From Muribaculaceae bacterium (GTDB lineage: Bacteria > Bacteroidota > Bacteroidia > Bacteroidales > Muribaculaceae), in NCBI GenBank assembly GCA_009775355.1, contig VSPN01000003.1, positions 1 to 64,000 of the forward strand: a DNA stretch of 64,000 nt, written 5' to 3'. The translations under genes and the position numbers were made by a program. Positions within the stretch are counted from its first letter, which is position 1. Every line of letters begins with the position of its first letter. Under the pieces are notes generated by a model. The model worked only from the letters and a program-made list of their open reading frames with translations. It had not been told where the DNA came from and made no database searches. Below, one piece after another: positions 37,014 through 45,672 of this stretch.

Positions 37014-38735
37014 ATGAAAAGAATCGTTGTCTATATATTGTTTCTGGTTGCGTCAGTATTGACAGTATCGGCCTCCGACGGGGTGGCGGTCCAATGGACT
37101 CCCCTTGGTTCCGATGCCGGCGCCTACGACTCGATGATGGAGCGCGCGGCCTTTCTTGACATGCCGCGCAGGGATCTCGGAGCGATGGCAAGGAGCGGAC
37201 AGGAGACGTCTGACGCGCGGGTCTCGCGTCAGATCCGGGCCCGGAACTCATACTGGAGCGGATGGGTGCTCGCCCACAGCGATCCTGACTCAGCGCTGCG
37301 ACTTGTCGACGAGGCTATCCGGATGTGCGATTCTGTAAGGTATCCTTATGACCAGGCGCGGTTCGCGTTGCTGAGGGCCGATCTTCTGCGATTCACAGGC
37401 AATTATGCCGACGCTTATTTCATTTACCGCGACAAGATCGGGGAGCTGCGGCAGCATGGCGATGATTTCTGGGTGGCCAAGGCCCTGGTCGGAATCGGGG
37501 CCATAATGCAGGAACTCGGGGAATATCACGAGGCAATGCGAAACTATAGCGAGGCGCAGGAGACGTTCGCCCGGGCAGGAAGCTCAGTCTGTGTCACCAA
37601 GAACAGACTTAATCTGGCCAATATCCACTATCTTATGGGTGACACCGAGAAGAGTCTCGGCTTGCTCAAAGATCTGGATCGGAGCCGTCAGGTGGCAAAT
37701 GACTCCATATATGTGGCCAATGTCCTTGTGTCGCGTTTCCAGATTTCAGATTATTCAGACAGGGAGGCTGCCTCGCGCGCATTCGCCATCAGCCGCAGTC
37801 TCGGCAACGACAAGCTCTCAGTGATAACTCTGCTCTCCATGGGGGCACTCGCCCGCAGTGACGGCGACAGCAGAAAGGCACTCGGCTATCTGCGGCCAGC
37901 CCTCGGTCTGACCGCCGCACTCGGCGACATATCAAACCGTAAGCATGCGCTGTCGCAGATGAGGATATGCTATGATGACCTCGGCTTGAAAGACAGTGCC
38001 GACATGTGCTCCCGCGAGATCCTTCTTCTCAATGACTCTCTCTATCACCGCGAGAATGTCGAGAATCTGAAGCGGGTGGAGCATCTGGCCACGATCCATG
38101 AGTATGAGCGCCGCATAGAGCAGGAGTCGGAGAGGCATCGTCTGCGTCAGACTCTTGTCCTGGCCGTGAGCGCGTTTCTGCTTGTGGTGCTGGTCCTGTC
38201 GGTCTTCCTGCTCATATCTTCCAAACGCAAGGCCGAGTGCGACAGAAATCTCAAGGAGGAGAAAAACAGGCATCTGACCCTGCTTAACCGACAGTACAGC
38301 ATGGAGATCGAGGCAAAGACAAAAGAACTTGCCTCCAACACGGTTCTTCTTGCCCAGAAGAACGCCAGACTTAAGGAACTCGGCGAGCAGATCCGCAACA
38401 TGGAGCGGAAAGGCGACATAGCCGGCGACGAGGGGCAGATGCTCAGCGACAAGATAAGCAGCGAACTCTCGGCCGATGATGACTGGCGTTTTTTCAAACT
38501 CCGTTTCGAGAGGGTTCATCCATGTTTCTTCACGTCGCTCAAAGAGGCATGTCCGTCGCTTTCGCGCACCGAACTCAGGCTCTGCGCCTACATACGGGTC
38601 GGGATGAGTGCCAAGGAGATAGCTATGATAATGTCGGTGCGTCCGGAGACGGTCAATACCTCGCGTTACCGCATACGCAAGAAAATGTCGCTTTCGGCCG
38701 AAGACTCGCTCGAAAGTATTCTCGAACACTATTAG
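37014..38735 (+). CDS. Membrane TPR protein with C-terminal LuxR-like HTH (573 aa)
   Basis: A signal peptide or first helix (residues 1-20) leads to about 340 residues of tetratricopeptide-like helices (for example ALVGIGAIMQELGEYHEAMRN). A membrane helix follows near residues 381-403 (VLAVSAFLLVVLVLSVFLLI), then a coiled coil (about 405-470). The end has a helix-turn-helix LSRTELRLCAYIRVGMSAKE with VRPETVNTSRYRIRKKM, typical of Bacteroidetes LuxR/GerE-type regulators tied to the membrane. The layout suggests a sensor that reads a periplasmic signal and acts on DNA while anchored. It is divergent from the giant GLUG gene, its likely target by position. No phosphorylation domain is present. 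Confidence 0.88.
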   Translation: MKRIVVYILFLVASVLTVSASDGVAVQWTPLGSDAGAYDSMMERAAFLDMPRRDLGAMARSGQETSDARVSRQIRARNSYWSGWVLAHSDPDSALRLVDEAIRMCDSVRYPYDQARFALLRADLLRFTGNYADAYFIYRDKIGELRQHGDDFWVAKALVGIGAIMQELGEYHEAMRNYSEAQETFARAGSSVCVTKNRLNLANIHYLMGDTEKSLGLLKDLDRSRQVANDSIYVANVLVSRFQISDYSDREAASRAFAISRSLGNDKLSVITLLSMGALARSDGDSRKALGYLRPALGLTAALGDISNRKHALSQMRICYDDLGLKDSADMCSREILLLNDSLYHRENVENLKRVEHLATIHEYERRIEQESERHRLRQTLVLAVSAFLLVVLVLSVFLLISSKRKAECDRNLKEEKNRHLTLLNRQYSMEIEAKTKELASNTVLLAQKNARLKELGEQIRNMERKGDIAGDEGQMLSDKISSELSADDDWRFFKLRFERVHPCFFTSLKEACPSLSRTELRLCAYIRVGMSAKEIAMIMSVRPETVNTSRYRIRKKMSLSAEDSLESILEHY

Positions 38736-38790
38736 CGCGCGTTTCTTAAACGGGGGCAGAGATCGCGGTCTGACAAGCTCTAAAAAGATT

Positions 38791-38818
38791 TCCCCCGCTT
38801 CCGGCAGGGAGCGGGGGG
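38791..38818 (-). terminator. Terminator of pfkA
   Basis: An 8-9 bp GC stem (CCCCCGCT at 38792-38799 with AGCGGGGG at 38810-38817) is followed on the minus strand by AAATCTTTTT. It may also stop transcripts from the regulator on the other strand. Confidence 0.75.
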
Positions 38819-38869
38819 AGGGTTTTATGTGTGATTCAAGGTGTGTCGGGTGGATGCTCCTGTGCCGCA

Positions 38870-39850
38870 TCAGATCGAGAGGCGGCGCAATGTCGACATC
38901 AGTTCCTGATTGATCGGCTTGTCGTTCTTGATCGCCTTGGTGAAGGGCACATATACGATCTCTTCGTTCTTGATGCCGATCATGACGTTGCGCTGGTCGT
39001 CGAGCAGGGCGTCGACTGCCGCCGCGCCCATGCGCGAGGCGAGTATGCGGTCGTGGGCCGTGGGCGAGCCGCCGCGCTGCAGGTGGCCGAGGATCGAGAC
39101 GCGCACATCGTAGCCGGGGTATTCCTCGTTGACGCGCTGCGCGAGTCCCATCGCGCCTCCCGTTATGGGTGATTCGGCCACAAGCACGATCGATGAGTTC
39201 TTCGACTTGCGGAATCCGTTCTTGATAAGCTCGGAGAGCTGGTCGACCTGGGTCGAGATCTCGGGTATTATGGCGGCTTCTGCACCCGACGCGATAGCGC
39301 CGTTGAGGGCAAGGAAGCCAGCATCGCGTCCCATCACCTCGATGAAGAACAGACGTTCGTGCGAGGTGGCGGTGTCGCGTATCTTGTCGACGCACTCCAT
39401 GATGGTGTTGAGCGCCGTGTCGTATCCGATTGTGGTGTCGGTGCCATAGAGGTCATTGTCGATCGTGCCCGGAAGGCCGACGATCGGGATCTGGAACTCG
39501 TTGCCGAATATGCGGGCGCCGGTCAGTGAACCGTCGCCGCCGATCACCACCAGAGAGTCGATCTCATGGCGGCGCATCACGTCGTAGGCGCACTGGCGGC
39601 CTTCGGGAGTCTGGAACTCCTTGCAACGGGCCGTCTTGAGGATCGTGCCGCCGCGCTGTATGATGTTCGACACGTTCTGTGTGGAGAATTCCTCGATCTC
39701 GTCATAGATCAGACCGCGGTAGCCGCGATAGATTCCGTAGACCTTGAATCCGGCGTCGAGGCCGGCGCGCGTCACGGCGCGGATGGCGGCGTTCATGCCC
39801 GGGGCGTCGCCGCCCGAGGTCAGGATGCCGATTGACTTTACGTTGCTCAT
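38870..39850 (-). CDS. pfkA: ATP-dependent 6-phosphofructokinase
   Basis: The 326 residues match bacterial PfkA, which phosphorylates fructose 6-phosphate to fructose 1,6-bisphosphate. The N-terminus has [17 protein letters not shown], and [10 protein letters not shown] follows. The phosphate-binding GGDGSLTGA has Gly after GGD as in ATP users rather than PPi users. The catalytic PGTIDND and [10 protein letters not shown] motifs are both intact. It is transcribed alone. A TATCTTTG box at 39901-39908 lies back to back with the promoter of the HAD phosphatase gene. Confidence 0.97.
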   Translation of the reverse strand: MSNVKSIGILTSGGDAPGMNAAIRAVTRAGLDAGFKVYGIYRGYRGLIYDEIEEFSTQNVSNIIQRGGTILKTARCKEFQTPEGRQCAYDVMRRHEIDSLVVIGGDGSLTGARIFGNEFQIPIVGLPGTIDNDLYGTDTTIGYDTALNTIMECVDKIRDTATSHERLFFIEVMGRDAGFLALNGAIASGAEAAIIPEISTQVDQLSELIKNGFRKSKNSSIVLVAESPITGGAMGLAQRVNEEYPGYDVRVSILGHLQRGGSPTAHDRILASRMGAAAVDALLDDQRNVMIGIKNEEIVYVPFTKAIKNDKPINQELMSTLRRLSI

Positions 39851-39900
39851 GTCAAGTTGCGTTATGTCTCCTCTCGTTCCGGGGGAGTCCGATTATTTTA

Positions 39901-39908
39901 CAAAGATA
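39901..39908 (-). promoter_or_regulatory. -7 box (TATCTTTG) of pfkA
   Basis: TATCTTTG on the minus strand gives a leader of about 45-50 nt to the pfkA start. It is only 11 nt from the divergent -7 box at 39920-39927, so the two promoters overlap and may compete. Confidence 0.5.
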
Positions 39909-39919
39909 ACAAAAATTAT

Positions 39920-39927
39920 TAACTTTG
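39920..39927 (+). promoter_or_regulatory. -7 box TAACTTTG, 4 nt before ATG
   Basis: TAACTTTG is followed by TGCC and the ATG at 39932. The position 20 nt upstream reads TTTT instead of TTTG. A leaderless transcript is expected. Confidence 0.6.
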
Positions 39928-39931
39928 TGCC

Positions 39932-40555
39932 ATGAAAGGATTGAAAAACATAGTAATCGATCTCGGCGGCGTGATGATCGATCTTGACCGCGACCGCTGT
40001 GTGGAGGCTTTCAAGTCTCTGGGTCTCAGTGATGTGGATTCGATGCTCGGCCTTTATCGACAGGAAGAGCCGTTTCTGTCGATCGAGACAGGACGCATCA
40101 CTGTATCGGAATTCTATGATGAATTGCGCCGGCGCACCGGCGGCCATATCCCCGACGCTGCGTTCGAGCGGGCTTTCGACAGCTTTCTTGTGGCACTTCC
40201 CGTCGAAAGACTTGCCGCGCTGCGGAGATTGCGGTCGGCCGGATACCGCACATATATGATCTCCAACACCAACGCCATCATGTTTGACGGCTGGATCAAG
40301 CGGGCATTCATGCAGGAGGGGTTACGCGTCGGAGACTACTTCGACGGCATTGTCACAAGTTTCGCCGAGGGGGTGTGCAAGCCTGATCCAGAGCTTTTCG
40401 CGACCGTGTTGCGGCGTTATTGTCTTGACGCTCCGGAGTCTCTTCTTCTTGATGACTCGGAAGCCAACTGTGAGGCCGCCCGCGGTCTCGGCATGAAAGC
40501 CGTGCGCATCATTGGCGATAGAACACTTCTGTCGGTAGCCGGAGAACTGCTCTAA
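39932..40555 (+). CDS. HAD-superfamily phosphatase (207 aa)
   Basis: HAD motif I is VIDLGGVMIDLD (nucleophile Asp near residue 11), motif II is the Ser/Asn region ISNTNAIM, and motif IV is LLLDDSEANCEAAR near residue 170. The helical cap between motifs I and II places it in the subfamily of beta-phosphoglucomutase and alpha-D-glucose-1-phosphatase (YihX-like) enzymes. Since ribF begins directly after its stop codon (TAA then ATG, no gap), it could supply the missing riboflavin-pathway phosphatase that acts before lumazine synthase; this is inference from position. Confidence 0.88.
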   Translation: MKGLKNIVIDLGGVMIDLDRDRCVEAFKSLGLSDVDSMLGLYRQEEPFLSIETGRITVSEFYDELRRRTGGHIPDAAFERAFDSFLVALPVERLAALRRLRSAGYRTYMISNTNAIMFDGWIKRAFMQEGLRVGDYFDGIVTSFAEGVCKPDPELFATVLRRYCLDAPESLLLDDSEANCEAARGLGMKAVRIIGDRTLLSVAGELL

Positions 40556-41467
40556 ATGGAAAGGAGAGAAAAAGGCGAACGTCTGGGGGCGGTGACTGTC
40601 GGCACGTTCGACGGCGTTCACCGTGGTCATCGCGCCGTGCTGGCCTGTCTCCGCGAAGAGGCCGGGATGCGCGGTCTTGAGCCGCTGGCTGTGACTTTCG
40701 ACCGTCACCCGCTCATGACTGTCGCGCCCGACCGAGCACCGAAGATGATAACCGGAGCCGGCGAACGCGACTCGATGATCGCCGGTTGCGGAGTGTCGGT
40801 GCGCCGTGTGGAGTTTACCGAAGATGTGAGGCGCATGACAGCGGCGGAATGGATGCGCGAGCTGCGTGACCGTTACGGCGCGCGACTGATAGTGCTCGGA
40901 TATGACAACCGGTTCGGATGTGACGGCGCGACGATGACCGACGAAGATCTCCGTCGCGCAGGCCGGTCGCTCGGACTTGATGTCATGATGGCTCCCGTGG
41001 TGGAGGGATGCAGTTCATCGGCGGTGCGCCGCGCTGTCGCAGAAGGCGATATGGAAGCGGCGGCAGGCATGCTCGGACGCCCTTTCTCACTATCGGGAAC
41101 GGTGGTGCCGGGGCGACAGCTCGGGCGCACCATCGGAGTCCCGACCGCCAATCTGGCTTTCGACCCCGGCATGCTTCTGCCTCGTGCAGGCGTATACGCC
41201 GCATCTGTCATGACTCCCGGTGGGATGCGCGAGGCGGTGGTAAATGTCGGTTCATGTCCGACCGTTACCGATGGCGACAGTGTGACGGTCGAAGCTCATC
41301 TGCTTGATTATTCGGGTGATCTGTACGGTCAGACGATCAGTATATTCTTTCACGGGCGTCTGCGCGACGAATGTAAATTCGGCAGTCTTGACCAACTGAC
41401 ACGGCAGATCGGTCTCGACATAGAGGAGACCCGCCGTAAAAATCTTCTGCAACATCGCCGGGATTAG
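40556..41467 (+). CDS. ribF: Bifunctional riboflavin kinase / FAD synthetase
   Basis: The N-terminal FAD synthetase (nucleotidyltransferase) domain has VGTFDGVHRGHRAVL with the HxGH site. The C-terminal flavokinase domain starts near residue 180 with LGRTIGVPTANLAF (the PTAN motif) and continues GVYAASVM. It converts riboflavin to FMN and then FAD in the cytoplasm. The 303-residue length is normal. The gene abuts the HAD phosphatase gene with no gap. Confidence 0.96.
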   Translation: MERREKGERLGAVTVGTFDGVHRGHRAVLACLREEAGMRGLEPLAVTFDRHPLMTVAPDRAPKMITGAGERDSMIAGCGVSVRRVEFTEDVRRMTAAEWMRELRDRYGARLIVLGYDNRFGCDGATMTDEDLRRAGRSLGLDVMMAPVVEGCSSSAVRRAVAEGDMEAAAGMLGRPFSLSGTVVPGRQLGRTIGVPTANLAFDPGMLLPRAGVYAASVMTPGGMREAVVNVGSCPTVTDGDSVTVEAHLLDYSGDLYGQTISIFFHGRLRDECKFGSLDQLTRQIGLDIEETRRKNLLQHRRD

Positions 41468-41479
41468 GAAATTATTTAT

Positions 41480-41487
41480 TATCTTTG
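41480..41487 (+). promoter_or_regulatory. -7 box TATCTTTG, 8 nt before an in-frame ATG
   Basis: TATCTTTG is followed by 8 nt and an ATG at 41496 that is in frame with upp. It lies between ribF and upp, so upp has its own promoter. Confidence 0.45.
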
Positions 41488-41495
41488 TTAAATTT

Positions 41496-42194
41496 ATGTG
41501 GCGTGTGCGCACGCCGATGTTCATGAAAAACAGCAAAGAGATGGAAGTTATCAATTTTGCGGACACCCCCAGCATCGTCAGCCGTTATATGCTGGAACTC
41601 CGCGACGTCACGATACAGCACGATCCGATGCGCTTCCGCGCCAATCTTGACCGTATCGGCCAGATTATGGCCTACGAGATCTCGAAACGCCTTGACTACA
41701 AGGAGACGGCAGTTGAGACTCCGCTTGGCCGCTGCGTATGCCGCGAGCCGTCGGACACAGTGGTTGTCGCGACGATACTGCGTGCGGGCCTCCCTTTCCA
41801 CCACGGATTTCTCAACTGTTTCGACCGCGCCGAGAACGCGTTTGTAAGTGCATACCGCCGCTACAGGGAGAAGGGAGACACATTCGACGTTCTGGTGGAA
41901 TATCTCGCCTCTCCTCGTCTTGACGGCAAGACGTTGCTTCTTGTGGATCCGATGCTTGCCACCGGCAGCTCGATGGAGCTGGCCTACCGCGCGCTTCTCA
42001 CCAAGGGGACTCCAGCGAAGATCCATGTGGCCAGCGTGATAGCCTCGCGTCAGAGCGTGGAGTATGTCAGGGAGCACTTCCCCGAAGACACCACGCTGTG
42101 GTGCGGAGACATAGACGACGAAGTGAACTCGCACAGCTACATTGTGCCTGGTCTCGGCGATGCCGGAGACCTCGCGTTCGGCATAAAGGAATAA
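41496..42194 (+). CDS. upp: Uracil phosphoribosyltransferase
   Basis: The PRPP-binding motif LVDPMLATGSSMELA near the C-terminus and ILRAGLPF in the middle identify the enzyme that makes UMP from uracil and PRPP (salvage). Homologues usually begin at the equivalent of MEVINFADTPS, an ATG at 41541, which would give 217 residues. However, the only promoter box (41480-41487) sits 8 nt before the ATG at 41496, which would add 15 residues (MWRVRTPMFMKNSKE). I list the longer form and consider both possible. Confidence 0.93.
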   Translation: MWRVRTPMFMKNSKEMEVINFADTPSIVSRYMLELRDVTIQHDPMRFRANLDRIGQIMAYEISKRLDYKETAVETPLGRCVCREPSDTVVVATILRAGLPFHHGFLNCFDRAENAFVSAYRRYREKGDTFDVLVEYLASPRLDGKTLLLVDPMLATGSSMELAYRALLTKGTPAKIHVASVIASRQSVEYVREHFPEDTTLWCGDIDDEVNSHSYIVPGLGDAGDLAFGIKE

Positions 42195-42210
42195 GAAGGA
42201 ATAGGCATTT

Positions 42211-42220
42211 CCCCCCCCCC
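42211..42220 (+). repeat. C10 homopolymer tract before recF
   Basis: Ten consecutive C residues lie 4 nt before the recF start codon, in the position of a ribosome-binding site. Such a tract can change length by slippage. Confidence 0.9.
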
Positions 42221-42224
42221 GTCT

Positions 42225-43340
42225 ATGAGGCTCGACAGTATCGACATATTGAATTTCAAAAATATAGCGGAGGCGAGACTTGAGTTCTCGCCCCGAGTGA
42301 ACTGTCTGCTCGGTCTTAACGGCATGGGCAAGAGCAACCTTCTTGAGGCCATACACTTCCTCAGCATGGCGAGGCCGATAAGATCCGTTCCCGAATCGGC
42401 ACTCATACGCCACGGCTCAGACATGCTGATGGTCAAAGGCACATACACGTCCGATTCAGGAGCGCTTGAGTCGGTGAGCTGTGGCATAGTCAAGGGGAAA
42501 GGAAAGACGCTAAGGCGCAACGACAAGGAATATCAGCGGATCTCGGAGCATATCGGCAAATTTCCGATAGTGACGGTCACGCCGGCAGACTCCGAGATCG
42601 TCACCGGCAGCGGAGAGGTGCGCCGCCGACTGATGGATGTGGTCATATCGCAGGCTGAACCATCGTATCTGTCGAGGCTGATACGCTATAACCGGGGACT
42701 CGAGAGCCGCAACAAGATGCTTCGGGCCGGAGTCAACGACCGGATTCTCTACGAGTCTGTCGAGGCCGGCATGGCGGAAGCGGCTTCAGGAATCCATGAA
42801 GCCCGCCGCCGCTGGACCGAAGATATACTACCCGATTTCGCCCGCTACTACTCGCGCATTTCTGATGATGCCGAAAAAGCCTCGCTGAGTTACAGGAGCG
42901 TGCTCAACGAGCGCGGCCTTCAGGAAGTGTTCGATGCCGAACGCCCGCGCGACCTCGCGCTCGGGTTCACATCGGCAGGCGTTCACCGCGACGATCTCTC
43001 GACGCGGCTCGGCGACTATTCCATGCGTCGGCTCGGCAGCCAGGGGCAGGTAAAGACATTCACGATCGCGCTCCGCCTCGCTATATTCGACTATCTCCGC
43101 AGAAAGGGAGGAGTCACTCCTGTGCTTCTGCTCGACGACATATTCGACAAACTCGACGCCGACCGCGTGGGGCGCATCATAACCGAAGTCAGCGGAAGCG
43201 ACAATTTCGGCCAGATATTCATAACCGACACCAACCGCGAGCATCTTGACGAGACGCTGCGCGGCATACGTTCGGAAAGCCGCCTTTTCGAAGTCGAGGA
43301 CGGGCGATTCAGCGAAATAACGGGATATGAAGAGACTTGA
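42225..43340 (+). CDS. recF: DNA replication and repair protein RecF
   Basis: The 371 residues carry Walker A GLNGMGKSN (residues 30-38), the SMC/ABC-type signature LGSQGQVKTFTIALRLA and Walker B VLLLDDIFDKLD. RecF helps load RecA at gaps and aids replication restart. It starts 30 nt after upp; its start codon follows a run of ten C and four more bases. The gene end overlaps the DUF721 gene by 14 nt, so the two are coupled. Confidence 0.96.
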   Translation: MRLDSIDILNFKNIAEARLEFSPRVNCLLGLNGMGKSNLLEAIHFLSMARPIRSVPESALIRHGSDMLMVKGTYTSDSGALESVSCGIVKGKGKTLRRNDKEYQRISEHIGKFPIVTVTPADSEIVTGSGEVRRRLMDVVISQAEPSYLSRLIRYNRGLESRNKMLRAGVNDRILYESVEAGMAEAASGIHEARRRWTEDILPDFARYYSRISDDAEKASLSYRSVLNERGLQEVFDAERPRDLALGFTSAGVHRDDLSTRLGDYSMRRLGSQGQVKTFTIALRLAIFDYLRRKGGVTPVLLLDDIFDKLDADRVGRIITEVSGSDNFGQIFITDTNREHLDETLRGIRSESRLFEVEDGRFSEITGYEET

Positions 43341-43617
43341 ACCCGAATCAATAGGCGACGTTCTGCGCCAGACCCTCCAAGACCAGGGGCTGACCGACAG
43401 ACTCTACGAGACCAGGGCGGCGGCCATGTGGCCGTCGGTGGTCGGAGAGGAGATCGCATGCCGGACCGGACGTCCGGTTGTCAGCAGAGGACTGATGACT
43501 GTCTATGTGCGTGCGGCCGCCCTGAGGCAGGAGCTCAACATGTGCCGCCCCATGCTGGTCAGACTGATCAACGAGGCTTTGGGGCGTCAGGTAATAACAG
43601 ACATAAGATTCAAATAA
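43327..43617 (+). CDS. DUF721 (DciA-like) protein (96 aa)
   Basis: This short protein has the DUF721 pattern: an amphipathic N-terminal helix, AAAMWPSVVGEEIACRT in the middle and LTVYVRAAALRQEL-like strands, here read as LMTVYVRAAALRQEL. DciA, of the same family, loads the replicative helicase in most bacteria lacking DnaC. Its position overlapping recF by 14 nt supports a role in DNA replication. The 96-residue length is near that of Bacteroidetes members. Confidence 0.88.
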   Translation: MKRLEPESIGDVLRQTLQDQGLTDRLYETRAAAMWPSVVGEEIACRTGRPVVSRGLMTVYVRAAALRQELNMCRPMLVRLINEALGRQVITDIRFK

Positions 43618-43637
43618 CCGACATACATACTTGAAAG

Positions 43638-44084
43638 ATGAATCCAGACAAACTGCCCCCGTTGACGGAGTTCCGCCACTCGGTGCCGCTCCAGATAAGA
43701 TTCAACGACATCGACATACTCGGACACCTCAACAACACGGTCTATTTCTCGTTTTTCGACACCGGTAAGGCATACTTCTTCGAAAGCATAAGGAAAGGTA
43801 AGATAGACTGGAAAAAAGTGGATTCGGTGATAGCAAACATAGACTGCGCCTATGTGTCGCCGATATTTTTCGGCGAGAAAATCGAGGTCAGAAGCCGTTG
43901 CTCGGGGGTCTCCGACAGGAGTTTCAGGGTACAGCAGGTGATCGTCGAGATGGAGACAGGCCAGCTCAAGGCCGCAGCCGAAACGGTCATGGTCAGTTTC
44001 GATCCTGCGACACAAAAATCGAAAGATCTGCCGGAAGACTGGCGCAAGGCTCTTGAGGAATCCATGGGAGAGAAGGATTCATGA
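43638..44084 (+). CDS. Acyl-CoA thioesterase of the 4HBT/YbgC type (148 aa)
   Basis: The hotdog-fold motif RFNDIDILGHLNNTVYFSFF near residue 20 is the 4-hydroxybenzoyl-CoA thioesterase signature, with the catalytic Asp in DIDILGHLNN. The protein hydrolyses acyl-CoA or acyl-ACP thioesters; the natural substrate is unknown. It sits 20 nt after the DUF721 gene and 40 nt before the SIS isomerase gene within a long co-directional block. Confidence 0.9.
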   Translation: MNPDKLPPLTEFRHSVPLQIRFNDIDILGHLNNTVYFSFFDTGKAYFFESIRKGKIDWKKVDSVIANIDCAYVSPIFFGEKIEVRSRCSGVSDRSFRVQQVIVEMETGQLKAAAETVMVSFDPATQKSKDLPEDWRKALEESMGEKDS

Positions 44085-44124
44085 CACACAACTACAGAAC
44101 AATACACAAAAAAACGATACCGAA

Positions 44125-44730
44125 ATGAAAGAGAACGTTAGCGACCTGATGCGCGAGATACTCCGCAAGGAGGCAGACGCAGTGATGGCAATACCCGTGA
44201 CAGACGGCTATGGCGAGGCTGTGGATCTCATCGTCGAGCATGTGGCTGTCAGAGGGGGAAAGCTGATTACATCGGGCATGGGAAAGGCCGGGCAGATAGC
44301 GATGAATATAGCCACGACATTCTGTTCGACAGGCACTCCGGCCATATTCCTGCACCCGTCGGAAGCGCAGCATGGCGACCTCGGCATCATCCAGAAGAAC
44401 GATATCCTTCTGCTGCTCAGCAACAGCGGCAAGACCCGTGAGATCGTGGAACTTGTGGATCTGGCGCGTCATCTGAACCCCTCGATTCCGATCATTGTTA
44501 TAACTGGTGACGGCGAGAGCATGCTTGCGAAGTCAGGCAATGTGTCGCTGCTGACCGGAGGAAGTCCGGAAGTATGTCCGTTGGGGCTGACACCGACCAC
44601 GTCGACCACCATGATGACCGTCATGGGCGATGTGCTCGTAGTGGCCACTATGAAAGCCATAGGTTTCACAAAGGCGGAATATGCCAAACGTCACCACGGG
44701 GGATACCTCGGCGTAAAGTCCCGTCAGTGA
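44125..44730 (+). CDS. SIS-domain sugar-phosphate isomerase (KpsF/KdsD-like, no CBS domains)
   Basis: The start is placed at MKENVSDLMREILRKEADAV; an upstream in-frame ATG (44053) would overlap the thioesterase gene and adds low-complexity residues. The SIS motif ITSGMGKAGQIAMNIATTF and HPSEAQHGDLG are those of arabinose-5-phosphate isomerases, which make the first precursor of Kdo for LPS. Full-length KdsD also has two C-terminal CBS domains; this 201-residue protein ends after the SIS domain (HHGGYLGVKSRQ). A 6-phospho-3-hexuloisomerase-like role is the alternative. Confidence 0.85.
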   Translation: MKENVSDLMREILRKEADAVMAIPVTDGYGEAVDLIVEHVAVRGGKLITSGMGKAGQIAMNIATTFCSTGTPAIFLHPSEAQHGDLGIIQKNDILLLLSNSGKTREIVELVDLARHLNPSIPIIVITGDGESMLAKSGNVSLLTGGSPEVCPLGLTPTTSTTMMTVMGDVLVVATMKAIGFTKAEYAKRHHGGYLGVKSRQ

Positions 44731-44766
44731 CAGGCGTTTGATTGTCAGGATAAAACACAACATGAT

Positions 44767-45672
44767 ATGACTATAAAGGAGATTCCCCTCAGACCAAATG
44801 ATCTTCCCGCCGGGGAAGAAGCCCGTGCGGTCATGGAGGATGCGACCGGCATCAGGGCTGAAGGCATGGCCCTTTTTGCCGAAGAGAAATATGACGACGC
44901 GCTCGGACGTGTTGTCGACGCGCTGCGCAGACTGCGTGACTTCCCCGATTATGGCAACAGGGAGTTCCGGGCTCTCCTCGCGGTGTTGCTTTTCGACCTT
45001 TCGGAGATACACTTCGCGCTCAAGGATTACCGTCAGAGCGAAAAGGAGCTTGAGATGCTTTTCAAGGTGCTCGAACAGTTGCTGAAGGATGATCCCGACC
45101 GCTTCGGCGCGTTTCATGTGCTCGCCATGGAGCTTTCGACACGGATACTGCGTTCGCGCAAGAAGACACTCGAACTTCTGGCCAAGCAGCAGATCAACAC
45201 CGGAGTGCTTTACGAGAAGGTCAACGCCGGAGTGGCCGCAGCCACCGACAAGCTTGTGGAGTCGCTTCGCAAGGGGGCCGAGATGATGGCTCAGACCGGC
45301 GACTACCGAGGAGCGGTGCGGTTCTACATGGAGGCGATAAAGCTCGCAAAGAAACGCAGCGGGCGCGTCGGACGCCGTGAGGTCCGCATGACCGTCGATA
45401 TGGCGCGTGTCATGATGCACAGCCGCAACGAGGCTGCCCGCGCCAAGCGTCTGCTTGTGGCGGTGCTTCCTCATGCCGTGTCGCTTGAGACGCTCGAACT
45501 CGAACAGGAGATTCTGGGCATGATCGCAAAGATAGACGCCGACGTGGCTCATGAGCCGATGTGGCGCACATTCCTTGAGAAAGTGCAGCGCACGGCCAAG
45601 ACCCGGCTGCGTAGGTCAAGGAAAGAGGAACAGGAAGAAAACAAGGAGAATGTCGACTATACTGAACACTGA
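44767..45672 (+). CDS. TPR-like helical protein (301 aa)
   Basis: The protein is helix-rich with TPR-like units (GMALFAEEKYDDALGRVVDA near 33 and AQTGDYRGAVRFYMEAIKLA near 178) and a basic/acidic tail (RRSRKEEQEENKEN). There is no signal peptide, so it is cytoplasmic. Its last 23 nt overlap the start of ribH, so the two are likely coupled. Function is unknown; TPR proteins usually serve as scaffolds. Confidence 0.78.
   Translation: MTIKEIPLRPNDLPAGEEARAVMEDATGIRAEGMALFAEEKYDDALGRVVDALRRLRDFPDYGNREFRALLAVLLFDLSEIHFALKDYRQSEKELEMLFKVLEQLLKDDPDRFGAFHVLAMELSTRILRSRKKTLELLAKQQINTGVLYEKVNAGVAAATDKLVESLRKGAEMMAQTGDYRGAVRFYMEAIKLAKKRSGRVGRREVRMTVDMARVMMHSRNEAARAKRLLVAVLPHAVSLETLELEQEILGMIAKIDADVAHEPMWRTFLEKVQRTAKTRLRRSRKEEQEENKENVDYTEH

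Noticed and set aside
37932..39395. Minus-strand open frame of 487 codons across the regulator gene end and pfkA
   Set aside because: It crosses a terminator and two well-supported genes in other frames; composition is rich in Arg and His as expected from a shadow.
41468..45650. FMN riboswitch near ribF or ribH
   Set aside because: ribF starts without a gap after the HAD gene and ribH starts inside the TPR gene, leaving no room for a riboswitch leader; none of the conserved RFN-element pieces was seen.
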